Assembly: GCA_023423045.1 (NCBI GenBank)
Contig: JAFAGA010000059.1
Location: 1-64,000, forward strand
DNA: 64,000 bases
From: Bacillota bacterium
GTDB lineage: Bacteria > Bacillota > Clostridia > Lachnospirales > Lachnospiraceae
Direction: 5' to 3'
Of this stretch, positions 16,650-26,137 are shown in pieces. The notes below the pieces were generated by a model. That model was not told the origin of the DNA, ran no database searches, and worked only from the letters and a program-made list of their open reading frames with translations. Numbering within the stretch: position 1 is the stretch's first letter; every line of letters starts with the position of its first letter. The position numbers and the translations under genes are program-made.

Positions 16650-17639
16650 CTAGTCTCTCTTGCCTGCCAGGAACTCTACGAATTTACCGGTTCCGATTGC
16701 TACGGCGGTCATGGGGTCCTCCGCTGTCATTGTCGTAATGCCGGTCTTCTCCTCAATCAACTCCTCCAGCCCATATAACAGGCAGCCGCCTCCGGTTAAT
16801 ACAATACCCCGATCCGCAATATCTGCCGCCAGCTCCGGGGGAGTCTTCTCTAATACGCTGTGAACTGCTTCCACGATCTGGGAGGTGGTCTCCTTCAATG
16901 CTTCTTCGGTCTCCTCCGAGGAAACCGCGATGGTCTTAGGCAGGCCCGTTACCAGGTTACGCCCTCTTACCTCCATGGATACCGACTCCGGCCTGCGAAA
17001 GGCCGATCCAATCTTTATCTTAATATCCTCTGCGGTTCTCTCACCAATCAGAAGATTATGCTTCTTTCTCATATAACGAACCAATGCGTCGTCAAAATCA
17101 TCTCCGGCGATCTTAACGGAAGTGCTTACCACCGTACCTCCCAGAGATATTACAGCAATATCCGTCGTACCTCCGCCGATATCAACAATCATGTTGCCGC
17201 AGGGTCTGGAGATATCGATCCCCGCACCAATGGCTGCTGCAATCGGTTCTTCGATAATATGGACATCCCGCGCTCCCGCCGCATAGGTAGCGTCCTCAAC
17301 CGCTTTCTTCTCAACCTCGGTAACGCCGCTGGGTACACAGACACTGATAATCGGCTTACGAAATCTCTGTCTGCCGACTGCCTTTTGAATAAAGTATTTC
17401 AACATCTTCTCTGTAACGGTATAATCAGAAATAACACCCTGTCTTAACGGACGTACCGCTACGATATTACCGGGTGTTCTGCCTAACATCAATCTTGCCT
17501 CTTCGCCGATTGCTTTTATTTTATTGGAATCCCTGTCAAAGGCCACTACCGAAGGTTCCTTTAACACAACTCCTTTTCCTTTAATATATACTAATACACT
17601 GGCTGTCCCCAAATCAATTCCGATATCACTACCTAACAT
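16650..17639 (-). CDS. mbl: MreB/Mbl-type actin-like rod-shape protein
   Basis: The 329-residue actin fold shows the phosphate 1 loop DIGIDLGTASVLVY, the phosphate 2 loop MIVDIGGGTTDIAVISLGG, and the adenosine motif GIVLTGGGCLLYGLEELI. It forms membrane-associated filaments that direct lateral wall synthesis. ATG 17639 is preceded by AGGAGATG; an upstream in-frame start lacks this. The neighbouring flgF/flgG genes favour the Mbl paralogue over MreB, which is normally next to mreCD. Confidence 0.9.
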   Translation of the reverse strand: MLGSDIGIDLGTASVLVYIKGKGVVLKEPSVVAFDRDSNKIKAIGEEARLMLGRTPGNIVAVRPLRQGVISDYTVTEKMLKYFIQKAVGRQRFRKPIISVCVPSGVTEVEKKAVEDATYAAGARDVHIIEEPIAAAIGAGIDISRPCGNMIVDIGGGTTDIAVISLGGTVVSTSVKIAGDDFDDALVRYMRKKHNLLIGERTAEDIKIKIGSAFRRPESVSMEVRGRNLVTGLPKTIAVSSEETEEALKETTSQIVEAVHSVLEKTPPELAADIADRGIVLTGGGCLLYGLEELIEEKTGITTMTAEDPMTAVAIGTGKFVEFLAGKRD

Positions 17640-17901
17640 AATACATCTCCTTTCCTTATCATGAATCCTCATGATCAAGTCACTTTCCTCTTATAATTGA
17701 TCCCGCTGAATTTCGAGATTATTCTGTACTCTGGTTATTCTATCCTATATTTCTTTCCAAACTTCGGCAACTTAAACGTACACGACTATATTATATACGT
17801 TTTTCTTGTAATATTCAAAGGAAATTTTAAAAACTTTCGTATTTTACGGTATTTACAGTCTTTTTATTCAAAACAACATGGGTTGTGGATTTCAAAGTCA
17901 T

Positions 17902-18033
17902 GCGGTATAATGTCAACAGGCATTATACCGCGCATATATACGTGTGCACCGACCAAAGGGAGTGCGCATCCTGATGCGAAACAGCATAGCATAAGAACCT
18001 GTGCCTATGCTGCAATTTCAACAGACATTACAC
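17902..18033 (-). repeat. Inverted, diverged copy of the structured repeat
   Basis: On the minus strand the core GGATGCGCACTCCCTTTGG recurs exactly (complement of 17953-17971). It is followed by a stronger terminal hairpin GCGGTATAATG/CATTATACCGC (17902-17912 and 17921-17931). Upstream of the core are hairpins ATGC/GCAT (17974-17987) and GCATA/TATGC (17989-18010). The order of elements equals that at 15572-15749, while the paired arms differ in sequence. The copy ends just before the ribosome site of the plus-strand gene at 18049. Confidence 0.8.
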
Positions 18034-18048
18034 CTAAGGAGTTTTGAT

Positions 18049-18561
18049 ATGAGCGAAAAAGCAACTTCTATGAAATATGAAATCCGGACCGTCGCAAATT
18101 ACAGAGGTCTCATGATCAGCAAATATTATCTTGCCGTCTCATTACTCCTGGTATCCCTCTGTCTGGGCTTTTTAAGATATAATTTATCTTCCCTGTACAT
18201 CCTGTTTATCCTGGCCGTCTTCCCCTATGCCCTGTCCGCCGGACTGCGTGACTGCTCCAGCAAGGGCAAAAGCAGTTTCCTTGCCCGCCTCGCCTCGGAG
18301 AAGCGCTTCCTACTGAGTAATTTACAAAAGAAATATAAATATACCCATATAAGCCATACCGCTAATTCCATTGTCTATCCCATCATTCTAATTCTGATCG
18401 GGCTCTGGCAATTCCGGAATGGCTCGGTTCCCGGTATGGATGACTACCTTAGGAACCTTCCGGCCTTCCTTCTTCTGACCGGGCTCCTGCTCCGGCTGGC
18501 CGCCACCATCTTCTATCGGTTGAAGCTTCCTTATGATCTGTCCCATAATCGGGTCAGATAA
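18049..18561 (+). CDS. Unidentified four-helix membrane protein
   Basis: The 170-residue protein has hydrophobic segments at about 25-40, 46-62, 106-122 and 133-152, separated by a basic loop (ASEKRFLLSNLQKKYKY). No family is recognised. ATG 18049 follows AAGGAG with 7 bases spacing; an upstream frame lacks this. Its leader directly abuts the structured repeat copy at 17902-18033. It is divergent from mbl and convergent with the ABC permease. Confidence 0.6.
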   Translation: MSEKATSMKYEIRTVANYRGLMISKYYLAVSLLLVSLCLGFLRYNLSSLYILFILAVFPYALSAGLRDCSSKGKSSFLARLASEKRFLLSNLQKKYKYTHISHTANSIVYPIILILIGLWQFRNGSVPGMDDYLRNLPAFLLLTGLLLRLAATIFYRLKLPYDLSHNRVR

Positions 18562-18640
18562 ACTTCCTCTGCTTTATTATTTGTATTATCTATTTATTAT
18601 CTATTATCCTATATCGGCATAACCGCACAGAAGTATAAGT

Positions 18641-19819
18641 CTACTCATTTCTTAATGCATCAATGGGGTTAAGCTTCGCTGCTTTGCGGGCCGGCAGATA
18701 GCCGAACAAAATTCCGATTCCCACCGAGACACAAAACGCCGTTATCATACTGTTTGTTGTAGGCATTGCATGTATTTTCAACAGCTTGCCCCCCTCCATG
18801 GTCAAAACCGTACCAAGCAAAATTCCGATGATGCCTCCAAAGGTGCTGGTCACCCCGGCCTCCAGAACAAATTGCCGCATAATATCCCTGTGCTTTGCTC
18901 CCAATGATTTGCGAATTCCTATTTCCTTGATCCGCTCCGATACGGAGACCAGCATGATATTCATAATCCCCACACCCGCAACCACCAGGGATATACCGGC
19001 TATTCCGGCAATCATTGAGGTAAGGATCGCCAGCTCGCTGTCAATCGCATTGAGCATATCCACCATATTATTTACACTATAGGACTTTGTATCCCGGAAT
19101 ATATCAAAAAGATACTTTTTAATCGCTGCGGTCTCCGCAGCAACCTGGGTCCGGTCTCTGATATAAAATTCATAAGAGCTTACGGTGCCATAGCCATATA
19201 AACGTGCTGCCGTAGTATAGGGAATATAAAGGCTGTTGTCCGAGGACCATTCGGAGGAATCGGACCCCTCCTTCAGCACACCCACAATCGTCAGCTCTTC
19301 TCCGTTTAACCGCAGGGTATCTCCCAGCTCTGCCTTTCCCTTGAACAATTTCTGATTAACATAGCTTCCGATCACACATACCTTTTGTTTAGTCTGCATA
19401 TCCGAATAAGTAAGTGTATGACCGATCTGCGCGCTCTTTCCTACCATGGGGAGGTAGAATTCATCAATTCCCTTCAGGGTTGCCGTCTCAATTTTCTCAC
19501 CGTTCCTATATAAGACTCCCTGAAAAAATACGGTAGGCGTCACACCCTTAATGGTAGTTTTATGCTCTTTGGCATATTGATACATCTCTTCTTCCGTTAT
19601 CATCATGTTTCCGTTTCTGCCGAATATGGATACGCTCACATTATTAATTCCCCATTCGGCATAGGAGTCCAGCATGCTGGTATAAAAGGCCTGCATCAGG
19701 CTGACCAGCAATATCACGGACGCAACGCCGATAATCATTCCCAGCATGGTCAGAAAAGATCTCATGCGGTTTTTGATGATATTAGTCCATACTATTTTCA
19801 AGGTCTGCCATATTGTCAT
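18641..19819 (-). CDS. MacB-like ABC transporter permease
   Basis: The 392-residue permease has one N-terminal transmembrane helix (MLGMIIGVASVILLVSLMQ), an extracytoplasmic MacB-like domain (about 45-230), and three C-terminal helices of the FtsX/MacB type (ISLVVAGVGIMNIMLVSVSER, GIRKSLGAKHRDIM). Start 19819 is chosen because AAGGAG lies 7 bases before it, inside the end of the ATPase gene (38-bp overlap). With the ATPase and membrane-fusion protein it should form a tripartite exporter; the substrate is unknown. Confidence 0.88.
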   Translation of the reverse strand: MTIWQTLKIVWTNIIKNRMRSFLTMLGMIIGVASVILLVSLMQAFYTSMLDSYAEWGINNVSVSIFGRNGNMMITEEEMYQYAKEHKTTIKGVTPTVFFQGVLYRNGEKIETATLKGIDEFYLPMVGKSAQIGHTLTYSDMQTKQKVCVIGSYVNQKLFKGKAELGDTLRLNGEELTIVGVLKEGSDSSEWSSDNSLYIPYTTAARLYGYGTVSSYEFYIRDRTQVAAETAAIKKYLFDIFRDTKSYSVNNMVDMLNAIDSELAILTSMIAGIAGISLVVAGVGIMNIMLVSVSERIKEIGIRKSLGAKHRDIMRQFVLEAGVTSTFGGIIGILLGTVLTMEGGKLLKIHAMPTTNSMITAFCVSVGIGILFGYLPARKAAKLNPIDALRNE

Positions 19820-20519
19820 GTCTATACTCCTTTGCCTCACCATCAAAGATGATTGTACCGTCCGATATTTGTATAATTCGTTCCGCCTCAGCGGCGATGG
19901 AACGGTCGTGTGTAATAAGAACTATTGTATTTCCCTCTTTATGCAGCTGGTGGAGTATCTCGATTACCTCCTTGCCGGTCCTGGAATCCAATGCTCCGGT
20001 AGGCTCATCCGCCAAAATGATGGAGGGCTCTGCCACCAGCGCTCTGGCAATAGAAGCCCGCTGCTGCTGGCCTCCGGATAGCTGGGTGGGATAGTTCCTG
20101 TACTTTTCCTCCAATCCAACCTTTTTTAATACCGTAAGGGCACGCCTTTTACGCTCTCTGTCCCCTACGCGGGAATACAGCAGCGGCAGCCCGACGTTAT
20201 CCAAAATGTTTTGTTTGGGCAAAAGATTATATTGCTGAAAGATAAATCCAATGGTCTTATTGCGGATTTCTGCCAGCTCATCCCCTTTCAGCCTGCTTAC
20301 ATCCTTGCCTTCCAGCAAATATTGCCCGCTGGTGGGGGTGTCCAATGCACCAATGATATTCATCACCGTCGACTTGCCGCTTCCGGATTTCCCGATGATG
20401 GCCACCATCTCTCCCTGGTATATTGTTATATTAATCCCGTCATTTGCCCGGATCTCTGTATCGCCTACCTGGTATATCTTAGTGATATCAATTAATTCAA
20501 TTAATGCCTTTTTATCCAT
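19782..20519 (-). CDS. MacB/LolD-like ABC transporter ATP-binding protein
   Basis: The 245-residue ATPase has Walker A IIGKSGSGKST, Q-loop FIFQQYNLL, signature LSGGQQQR, Walker B IILADEPTGALD and the switch histidine in LITHDRSI. It is of the MacB/LolD subfamily that powers mechanotransmission-type permeases. The gene overlaps the permease and follows the fusion-protein gene by 51 bases, so the three are one unit. Confidence 0.93.
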   Translation of the reverse strand: MDKKALIELIDITKIYQVGDTEIRANDGINITIYQGEMVAIIGKSGSGKSTVMNIIGALDTPTSGQYLLEGKDVSRLKGDELAEIRNKTIGFIFQQYNLLPKQNILDNVGLPLLYSRVGDRERKRRALTVLKKVGLEEKYRNYPTQLSGGQQQRASIARALVAEPSIILADEPTGALDSRTGKEVIEILHQLHKEGNTIVLITHDRSIAAEAERIIQISDGTIIFDGEAKEYRHDNMADLENSMD

Positions 20520-20570
20520 GCACTACCTCATTTCTTAGCCGCATAATGCCTTTCCCGGGATCCCTTTTTC

Positions 20571-22154
20571 CTACTCTGCAATAACCTCTGTGCTATATGC
20601 GCCGGTCTCCCCCATGCCTGTATCAAAGGGAACATATACGATATCCCCCTCCGTCAGTCCGCTTTTTATCTCAACGCTGCTTCCATCGTTAATACCGATT
20701 TCCACCTGCTTTGCCTGGAAGCCGTCAGGAATGCCGGAGCCTTCCTCCGAAACCGCTCCTTCTGTCTGGACATATACAATATTATCCCTCTGCAATGCGG
20801 CACTTGGTATGGTAAGCACCTGGTCCGCTTCCTCAATCACGATCTTTCCGGTTACATTCATTCCCGGCAAAAGATCTCTATACTCATTGACCCGGATTGT
20901 CACCGGATAGGAGGTAACTCCGTTGTTGGTGATGCCTCTCAGGCTTATTTTTTCGATCACACCCTCAAATTCTGCTTCCGAAAAAGCTTCCGTACGGATG
21001 CTGACCTTCTGTCCAACCTTGATACTGCTGATTTGAAGTTCGTCAATATTCATATCAAAGGTAAGATAGGTCATATCATAGATAATTGCCATTGGCCCGG
21101 CCTGGGCATCTGCTGCGGGATCAATGGTATCTCCCTGCTTCTTGTTCTTCGTGATAACCCTTCCCGAAATAGGAGCTGCAATTGTATACTGCTCCATCTG
21201 GTTCTTCTGGGTTTCCAGATTAAGCTGTGCCTCCCGGACACTCAGTCCGGCACTTTCTATCTGAACACCGATTTCCTGGGAGGACAGGGATAAAAGCTTA
21301 TCTCCGCGTTTTATCCATTGTCCTTCTTTTGCCATAATCTGATCAATTCTTCCGCCGTTCTCAGCCGTCACGGTCACCGCTGTTTCGGCGCGGAAGGTAC
21401 CGGTGCTGTTGCTGTCAATCCCGGATACAATAGCATCCGCCATCTCACCGTCCTTAATCCCGGAAGCATTCTTGACACAGATTGTAACCTTTTTCACAAG
21501 GACTGCTCCTTCCAGAACCTCCTCCATCGAACTGACACCGGTTACTTCTCCCTTCACGGTCTCCCCGGTTGCTTCCAATGCAACAACAGCCTTCTTTCCT
21601 ATCCAGGAGGAGGACACCTCATGGGAGGGAAAATATAAATCTATGTACATACTGTCTGCGTTATATAGCTCCGCAACAGGCACGCCTGCCTGCAAAAAAT
21701 CTCCTTCCTTGACATGCATCTTTGTGATATAGCCGCTTTCCCTGGAGATAACCTCAAGCTTCTCCTGTTTATCTTTATAATCCTCATAGGCAAGTTTTGC
21801 CCTGTCAACACTGAGTTCTGCCGCCTTTATATTATTTTCTATATCGCTGGTACTGATTTGATACAGGAGCTGTCCTTTTTTAACCTCTTCCCCCTCCTCA
21901 AAGGGAGCCAGCAGCAGCTCCCCCTTCACCAGAGACTTTACCTCATATTGATCCGCAGGACTCAATGTTCCCTTCCCTGAGATGGAGGTCTCCACCTTTC
22001 CTACCTCCGCATTCGCCGTAAATGCGGGAACATCCTCCGCAGCAGTCCTGTTTTTCTTAGTAAAATAAAAGGCTGCCAGCCCTATAATAGCTATGAAAAC
22101 GGCTCCTTTTACAATTTTCTTTATTCCTGGCTTTTTAAAAGTGATCTTTTTCAT
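20571..22154 (-). CDS. HlyD/MacA-like membrane-fusion protein
   Basis: The 527-residue protein has one N-terminal membrane anchor (FIAIIGLAAFYFT), biotinyl-lipoyl-like halves (KGELLLAPFEEGEEVKKGQLL; SGRVITKNKKQGDTI), a helical hairpin around 85-120 and 290-320, and a beta-barrel with the C-terminal membrane-proximal domain. Internal duplication of lipoyl-type segments makes it longer than typical MacA. Start 22154 is preferred because AGAGGA is 9 bases upstream; ATG 22172 has no ribosome site. It lies 20 bases after the SLH gene. Confidence 0.86.
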   Translation of the reverse strand: MKKITFKKPGIKKIVKGAVFIAIIGLAAFYFTKKNRTAAEDVPAFTANAEVGKVETSISGKGTLSPADQYEVKSLVKGELLLAPFEEGEEVKKGQLLYQISTSDIENNIKAAELSVDRAKLAYEDYKDKQEKLEVISRESGYITKMHVKEGDFLQAGVPVAELYNADSMYIDLYFPSHEVSSSWIGKKAVVALEATGETVKGEVTGVSSMEEVLEGAVLVKKVTICVKNASGIKDGEMADAIVSGIDSNSTGTFRAETAVTVTAENGGRIDQIMAKEGQWIKRGDKLLSLSSQEIGVQIESAGLSVREAQLNLETQKNQMEQYTIAAPISGRVITKNKKQGDTIDPAADAQAGPMAIIYDMTYLTFDMNIDELQISSIKVGQKVSIRTEAFSEAEFEGVIEKISLRGITNNGVTSYPVTIRVNEYRDLLPGMNVTGKIVIEEADQVLTIPSAALQRDNIVYVQTEGAVSEEGSGIPDGFQAKQVEIGINDGSSVEIKSGLTEGDIVYVPFDTGMGETGAYSTEVIAE

Positions 22155-22174
22155 CCGCCCTGATCCTCTCATTA

Positions 22175-24430
22175 TTATTTAGTGACTATGATGACACGGA
22201 CAGCACCCTGACCGTTTTCCGTATAACCGTCAATATTATAGCTTCCGCTGGTCGGCAGGCTATCATAGGTACCTTTGAAATATTCTCCGTTTTGGTAGAA
22301 GAATACCAGTACATCATCCGCAATACGCAGTACCCTGTCTCCGGAGCTGGCCTGCTTGCCTGAGATATACTGCAGTCTCGCCCTCTGCAGTGCCTTCATT
22401 TCCTTCAAGGTATTATTTTCAAAGCGCAAGGCCTTGGGACCGGGATTGATATCCCAGAGGACTTCCCCCAGCGCAAGAGTGACCTCTTCTCCCATATCCA
22501 GAGTCAGCATAAAGCTATAGACGCCCTTCTCATAATCGGGAAACTCTGCTTTTTTAAGCAGTCCGTATTGATAAAAGCTATCTGTGACATTGGTCAGCAT
22601 CAGATCCGTTATGGCACCCTCGGAATTTATCCTTGCATAGAGTGCATTTCCGGCGTTCCAGGTGATGCCTTTTATCGCAGCCGCTGTCAGCTTGGTATAC
22701 TTTGAATCCTTTACTTCGATAATTCGGATATCCTCCGCATATTTCCTATTGGGCAAATCAGATATGCTGTTGCTGGAGTAAGCCTCAACCTTTTTTATCT
22801 CCGCTTTGCTTCTCTGGAAGCTAATCTCCACAATGGAACCTTTTACAATCTCCATATCGCTGCTTTCAAGTTCAAGTACGGTTCCACCAGTCTCAATAAT
22901 CCGAAGGATCCGGGAGACACCGCTTTCCCCTCTTTCATTCTTAAGCACCTTATCCGTAATATCCAGCACGTAACCCGCAAAGGTAACAGGCATGGTATCC
23001 ACCTTGCTGATTTCGGCCACCTTTCCGTCATAACCAAAGGCAACCGCCACATTGTCACCTTCCTTGATCCCGTTTTCTCTCAGTCTCCTGCCCCAGGCGT
23101 TCTCCGTAATATCCCTTAAGCCTTCTTCCCCTGCCGCACCTGAGTTGACAGGAATGGCATCCAAATTGTAGGTAATCCCTGCAACCGTCACCTGCTCGGG
23201 CAGAGAAGCCAAAGGATGAATTAAGCTGAGCACTCCGTATACGTTTTTTCCATAAACCCATACCGTCTTTAATTCCTTTGAATAATAGATAATATCCGTG
23301 CTTTTTACCTCGGAAGCAGGGATACTCCTTCCATTCTTATATATGGTTCCCTGGCTCACTGCAAAACCTGCCGTAGCCATCCAATCTCCTCCCGCCACTC
23401 TGGATCTCATCGGCAGAATATGGGCTACCTTATCGTCCCTTCCAAGCAACAGCACCACCATGCTATTTTTGCCAAGCTTCCAGCTGTCCAGGAGTTTTTT
23501 CATATCCTCCGGCCTCTCCACACTGTAGCTGCTTCCTTCTACCGTAAGCTCCAGCGGCTTGCCGTTCTGATAAGTTACGTTCTCCAGGCAGCCGTACACC
23601 TTCTTATCATAAATCCACAGCTTGTTGGTCTGATCCGCATAGTACAGGATGCTGTAATCGCTGATCTCTCCCTGGGCTACTCTGGAATCATTATAATACA
23701 TTTGATACGATGTTAACGTTCTGGAAAGTTTCTTCTTCCATTGATCAACCGCAAGAAGAGGACCCTTTGTCTTCTTCTCCAGAAGGGCCTGATAATCGAT
23801 CTCTCCATCCGTATCAACACGGTATCCCAGAGACAGGGCATATATTTCTCCGGATTTTTGCCTTGTGTTCAAAAGATTATAGAACAAGTTTTCACAATCC
23901 TTTTCTGTCAGCTTATCCGTCTCTTTTTTAACTATATTTTTATTGAGTCCCAGACTTTCGAATTTCTCCCACCTGCTTTCGGACATGCGGTTAGCAAAGT
24001 CCTGCGGGGTATAACCCAGCACTGCCAGTGCAGCGTAGGCCGCCTCCCGCATGGTAACCGCCTGATCAGGCTTGAACTTACCTCCCAGATAACCGCTCAT
24101 ATAGCCTTTGGTAACCGCTGATGCAATATAATCCGCCTTGGAATGGCTTGGCTTTACATCCTTGAACAGACCGGTTGTTTTTGATGCCCGGCTCTCCTTT
24201 GCAATTGCAGAAGACTGTACCAGCATCTGAGCAAATTCTCCTCTGGTTGCATACTTATTCTTCATGATGCTGGTCCCTTTGGTATTCCGTAGAATACCGG
24301 TCAAATCCATTGCATCGGCAATTCTGCCTTCCGTTTCGGCCTTCGCCTGTGCAGGTGCCTCTCCCAAAAGAATGAGAGCAAGGAGCAGACAGGTAAATAC
24401 TATCCTGATCGGATTGGTGACTAATCTCAT
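22175..24430 (-). CDS. S-layer-homology domain surface protein
   Basis: The 751-residue secreted protein has a signal peptide (about 1-30, ending AQAKA). SLH repeats lie at about 50-200 (TRGEFAQMLVQ; GYMSGYLGGKFKPDQAVTMREAAYAALAVLG), which anchor to secondary cell-wall polymer. The rest (210-751) is beta-rich, with recurring WVYGKNVYGVL and WIYDKKVYGCLEN segments, and has no recognised catalytic motif. It is the first gene of the operon with the membrane-fusion protein and ABC exporter, suggesting a wall-side partner. GGGAGG precedes the ATG. Confidence 0.82.
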   Translation of the reverse strand: MRLVTNPIRIVFTCLLLALILLGEAPAQAKAETEGRIADAMDLTGILRNTKGTSIMKNKYATRGEFAQMLVQSSAIAKESRASKTTGLFKDVKPSHSKADYIASAVTKGYMSGYLGGKFKPDQAVTMREAAYAALAVLGYTPQDFANRMSESRWEKFESLGLNKNIVKKETDKLTEKDCENLFYNLLNTRQKSGEIYALSLGYRVDTDGEIDYQALLEKKTKGPLLAVDQWKKKLSRTLTSYQMYYNDSRVAQGEISDYSILYYADQTNKLWIYDKKVYGCLENVTYQNGKPLELTVEGSSYSVERPEDMKKLLDSWKLGKNSMVVLLLGRDDKVAHILPMRSRVAGGDWMATAGFAVSQGTIYKNGRSIPASEVKSTDIIYYSKELKTVWVYGKNVYGVLSLIHPLASLPEQVTVAGITYNLDAIPVNSGAAGEEGLRDITENAWGRRLRENGIKEGDNVAVAFGYDGKVAEISKVDTMPVTFAGYVLDITDKVLKNERGESGVSRILRIIETGGTVLELESSDMEIVKGSIVEISFQRSKAEIKKVEAYSSNSISDLPNRKYAEDIRIIEVKDSKYTKLTAAAIKGITWNAGNALYARINSEGAITDLMLTNVTDSFYQYGLLKKAEFPDYEKGVYSFMLTLDMGEEVTLALGEVLWDINPGPKALRFENNTLKEMKALQRARLQYISGKQASSGDRVLRIADDVLVFFYQNGEYFKGTYDSLPTSGSYNIDGYTENGQGAVRVIIVTK

Positions 24431-24650
24431 TATTATAATTCCTCCCTTATGCTGATACAGCAGTTTATGCGGTCAATGCCGTAAAATATTATGCTGTGAT
24501 GACGAGCCCTCCAATTGTTATGCACAAATTAACTCAATTGGATTTATCTGGCTCAATCAGTAATAACGAGAATTATATAACATAATTTTCAAAATGTCAT
24601 AAAGAAAACCTTAAGAATCTATAAAGATAAGTTTAGATATTCATTAGAAT

Positions 24651-24688
24651 AAAAAAAACCGCAACCCTTTGAGACAAAGGATTGCGGT
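24651..24688 (-). terminator. Terminator of the str operon after tuf
   Basis: On the minus strand, ACCGCAATCCTTT pairs with AAAGGGTTGCGGT around a GTCTC loop with one G-T pair, followed by eight T. It is a classical intrinsic terminator. Confidence 0.9.
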
Positions 24689-24712
24689 ATAAGAAGCATA
24701 CTGCTTTTTTAA

Positions 24713-25906
24713 TTATTCAATAATAGCTGCAACCTTACCGGAACCTACGGTTCTTCCACCCTCACGGATAGCAAAGCCAAGGCCCTGCTCCATAGCGATG
24801 GGATGGATTAACTCGATACGCATCTCGATATTGTCACCAGGCATGCACATCTCAACGCCATCAGGAAGATTACATACGCCTGTTACGTCAGTTGTTCTGA
24901 AATAGAACTGAGGTCTGTAGTTGTTGAAGAAAGGAGTATGACGTCCACCTTCATCTTTTGTCAATACATAAACCTGAGCTGTGAATTTCTTGTGGCACTT
25001 GATGGAACCGGGCTTGCAAAGAACCTGTCCTCTTTCGATTTCAGTTCTCTGAACACCACGAAGAAGTGCGCCGATGTTATCACCAGCCTGAGCATCGTCA
25101 AGAAGCTTACGGAACATCTCGATACCTGTAACAACAACCTTACGGGTCTCTTCCTTGATACCAACGATCTCAACTTCTTCAGATACACGAAGAACACCAC
25201 GCTCTACACGGCCGGTAGCAACTGTACCACGGCCAGTGATAGAGAATACGTCCTCGACAGGCATTAAGAAAGGCTTATCGGTCTCTCTCTGAGGATCCGG
25301 AATCCAGCTGTCAACAGCCTCAAATAACTCAAGAATCTTGTCACCCCAAGAGCTGCTGGTATCTTCAAGAGCCTTAAGAGCGGAACCCTGGATGATAGGA
25401 GTATCATCGCCGGGGAACTCATACTCGTTTAATAAGTCTCTGATTTCCATCTCAACTAACTCAAGAAGCTCAGGATCATCAACCATATCACACTTGTTCA
25501 TGAATACAACGATATAAGGAACACCTACCTGACGGGAAAGTAAGATGTGCTCTCTTGTCTGAGCCATAACACCGTCAGTAGCAGCAACTACAAGGATAGC
25601 ACCATCCATCTGAGCAGCACCGGTGATCATGTTCTTTACATAGTCAGCATGTCCGGGGCAGTCAACGTGAGCATAGTGACGAGCATTGGACTCGTACTCA
25701 ACGTGGGAAGTGGATATTGTGATTCCTCTTGCCTTCTCCTCGGGAGCCTTATCGATTTCATCAAATGCTTTTACTTCGCCAGTACCTAATCTGTCATGAA
25801 GAGTCTTTGTGATAGCTGCTGTAAGAGTTGTCTTACCATGGTCTACGTGACCAATTGTACCGATATTTGCATGCGGTTTGTTTCTTGTAAATTTAGCCTT
25901 TGCCAT
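24713..25906 (-). CDS. tuf: Elongation factor Tu
   Basis: The 397-residue protein has full family length. Seen are the P-loop GHVDHGKTT, switch II DCPGHADY, NKCD (guanine binding) and domain 2/3 motifs (GRGTVATGRVERG, NNYRPQFYFRTTDVTG). It delivers aminoacyl-tRNA to the ribosome. It is the last gene of the rpsL-rpsG-fusA-tuf order and has its own strong terminator 25 bases after the stop. A 231-base gap from fusA leaves room for a further promoter. Confidence 0.98.
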   Translation of the reverse strand: MAKAKFTRNKPHANIGTIGHVDHGKTTLTAAITKTLHDRLGTGEVKAFDEIDKAPEEKARGITISTSHVEYESNARHYAHVDCPGHADYVKNMITGAAQMDGAILVVAATDGVMAQTREHILLSRQVGVPYIVVFMNKCDMVDDPELLELVEMEIRDLLNEYEFPGDDTPIIQGSALKALEDTSSSWGDKILELFEAVDSWIPDPQRETDKPFLMPVEDVFSITGRGTVATGRVERGVLRVSEEVEIVGIKEETRKVVVTGIEMFRKLLDDAQAGDNIGALLRGVQRTEIERGQVLCKPGSIKCHKKFTAQVYVLTKDEGGRHTPFFNNYRPQFYFRTTDVTGVCNLPDGVEMCMPGDNIEMRIELIHPIAMEQGLGFAIREGGRTVGSGKVAAIIE

Positions 25907-26137
25907 TTTACAACGTCCTCCTTTAAATAATAAATGCTTATAAGCAAAATGATTTAGTGCCCATTGGAAACGCAGCCTCTATGGAAACTTTGTTTTCAGG
26001 TGAAAACCGCATTTTCTAAAAATTGGGCTTGTTTATATATTGCCTCATATGCCCTATTATATTTCAACTTAGAAATATTTTCAAGCATAAACAATTGAGA
26101 TGGCAACTTTTTTATTACTTCTTACGTTTTCAGGAAA

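Noticed and set aside
24938..25267. Plus-strand frame antisense to tuf
   Set aside because: Mirror of the highly biased tuf codon usage; no start signal or homology.
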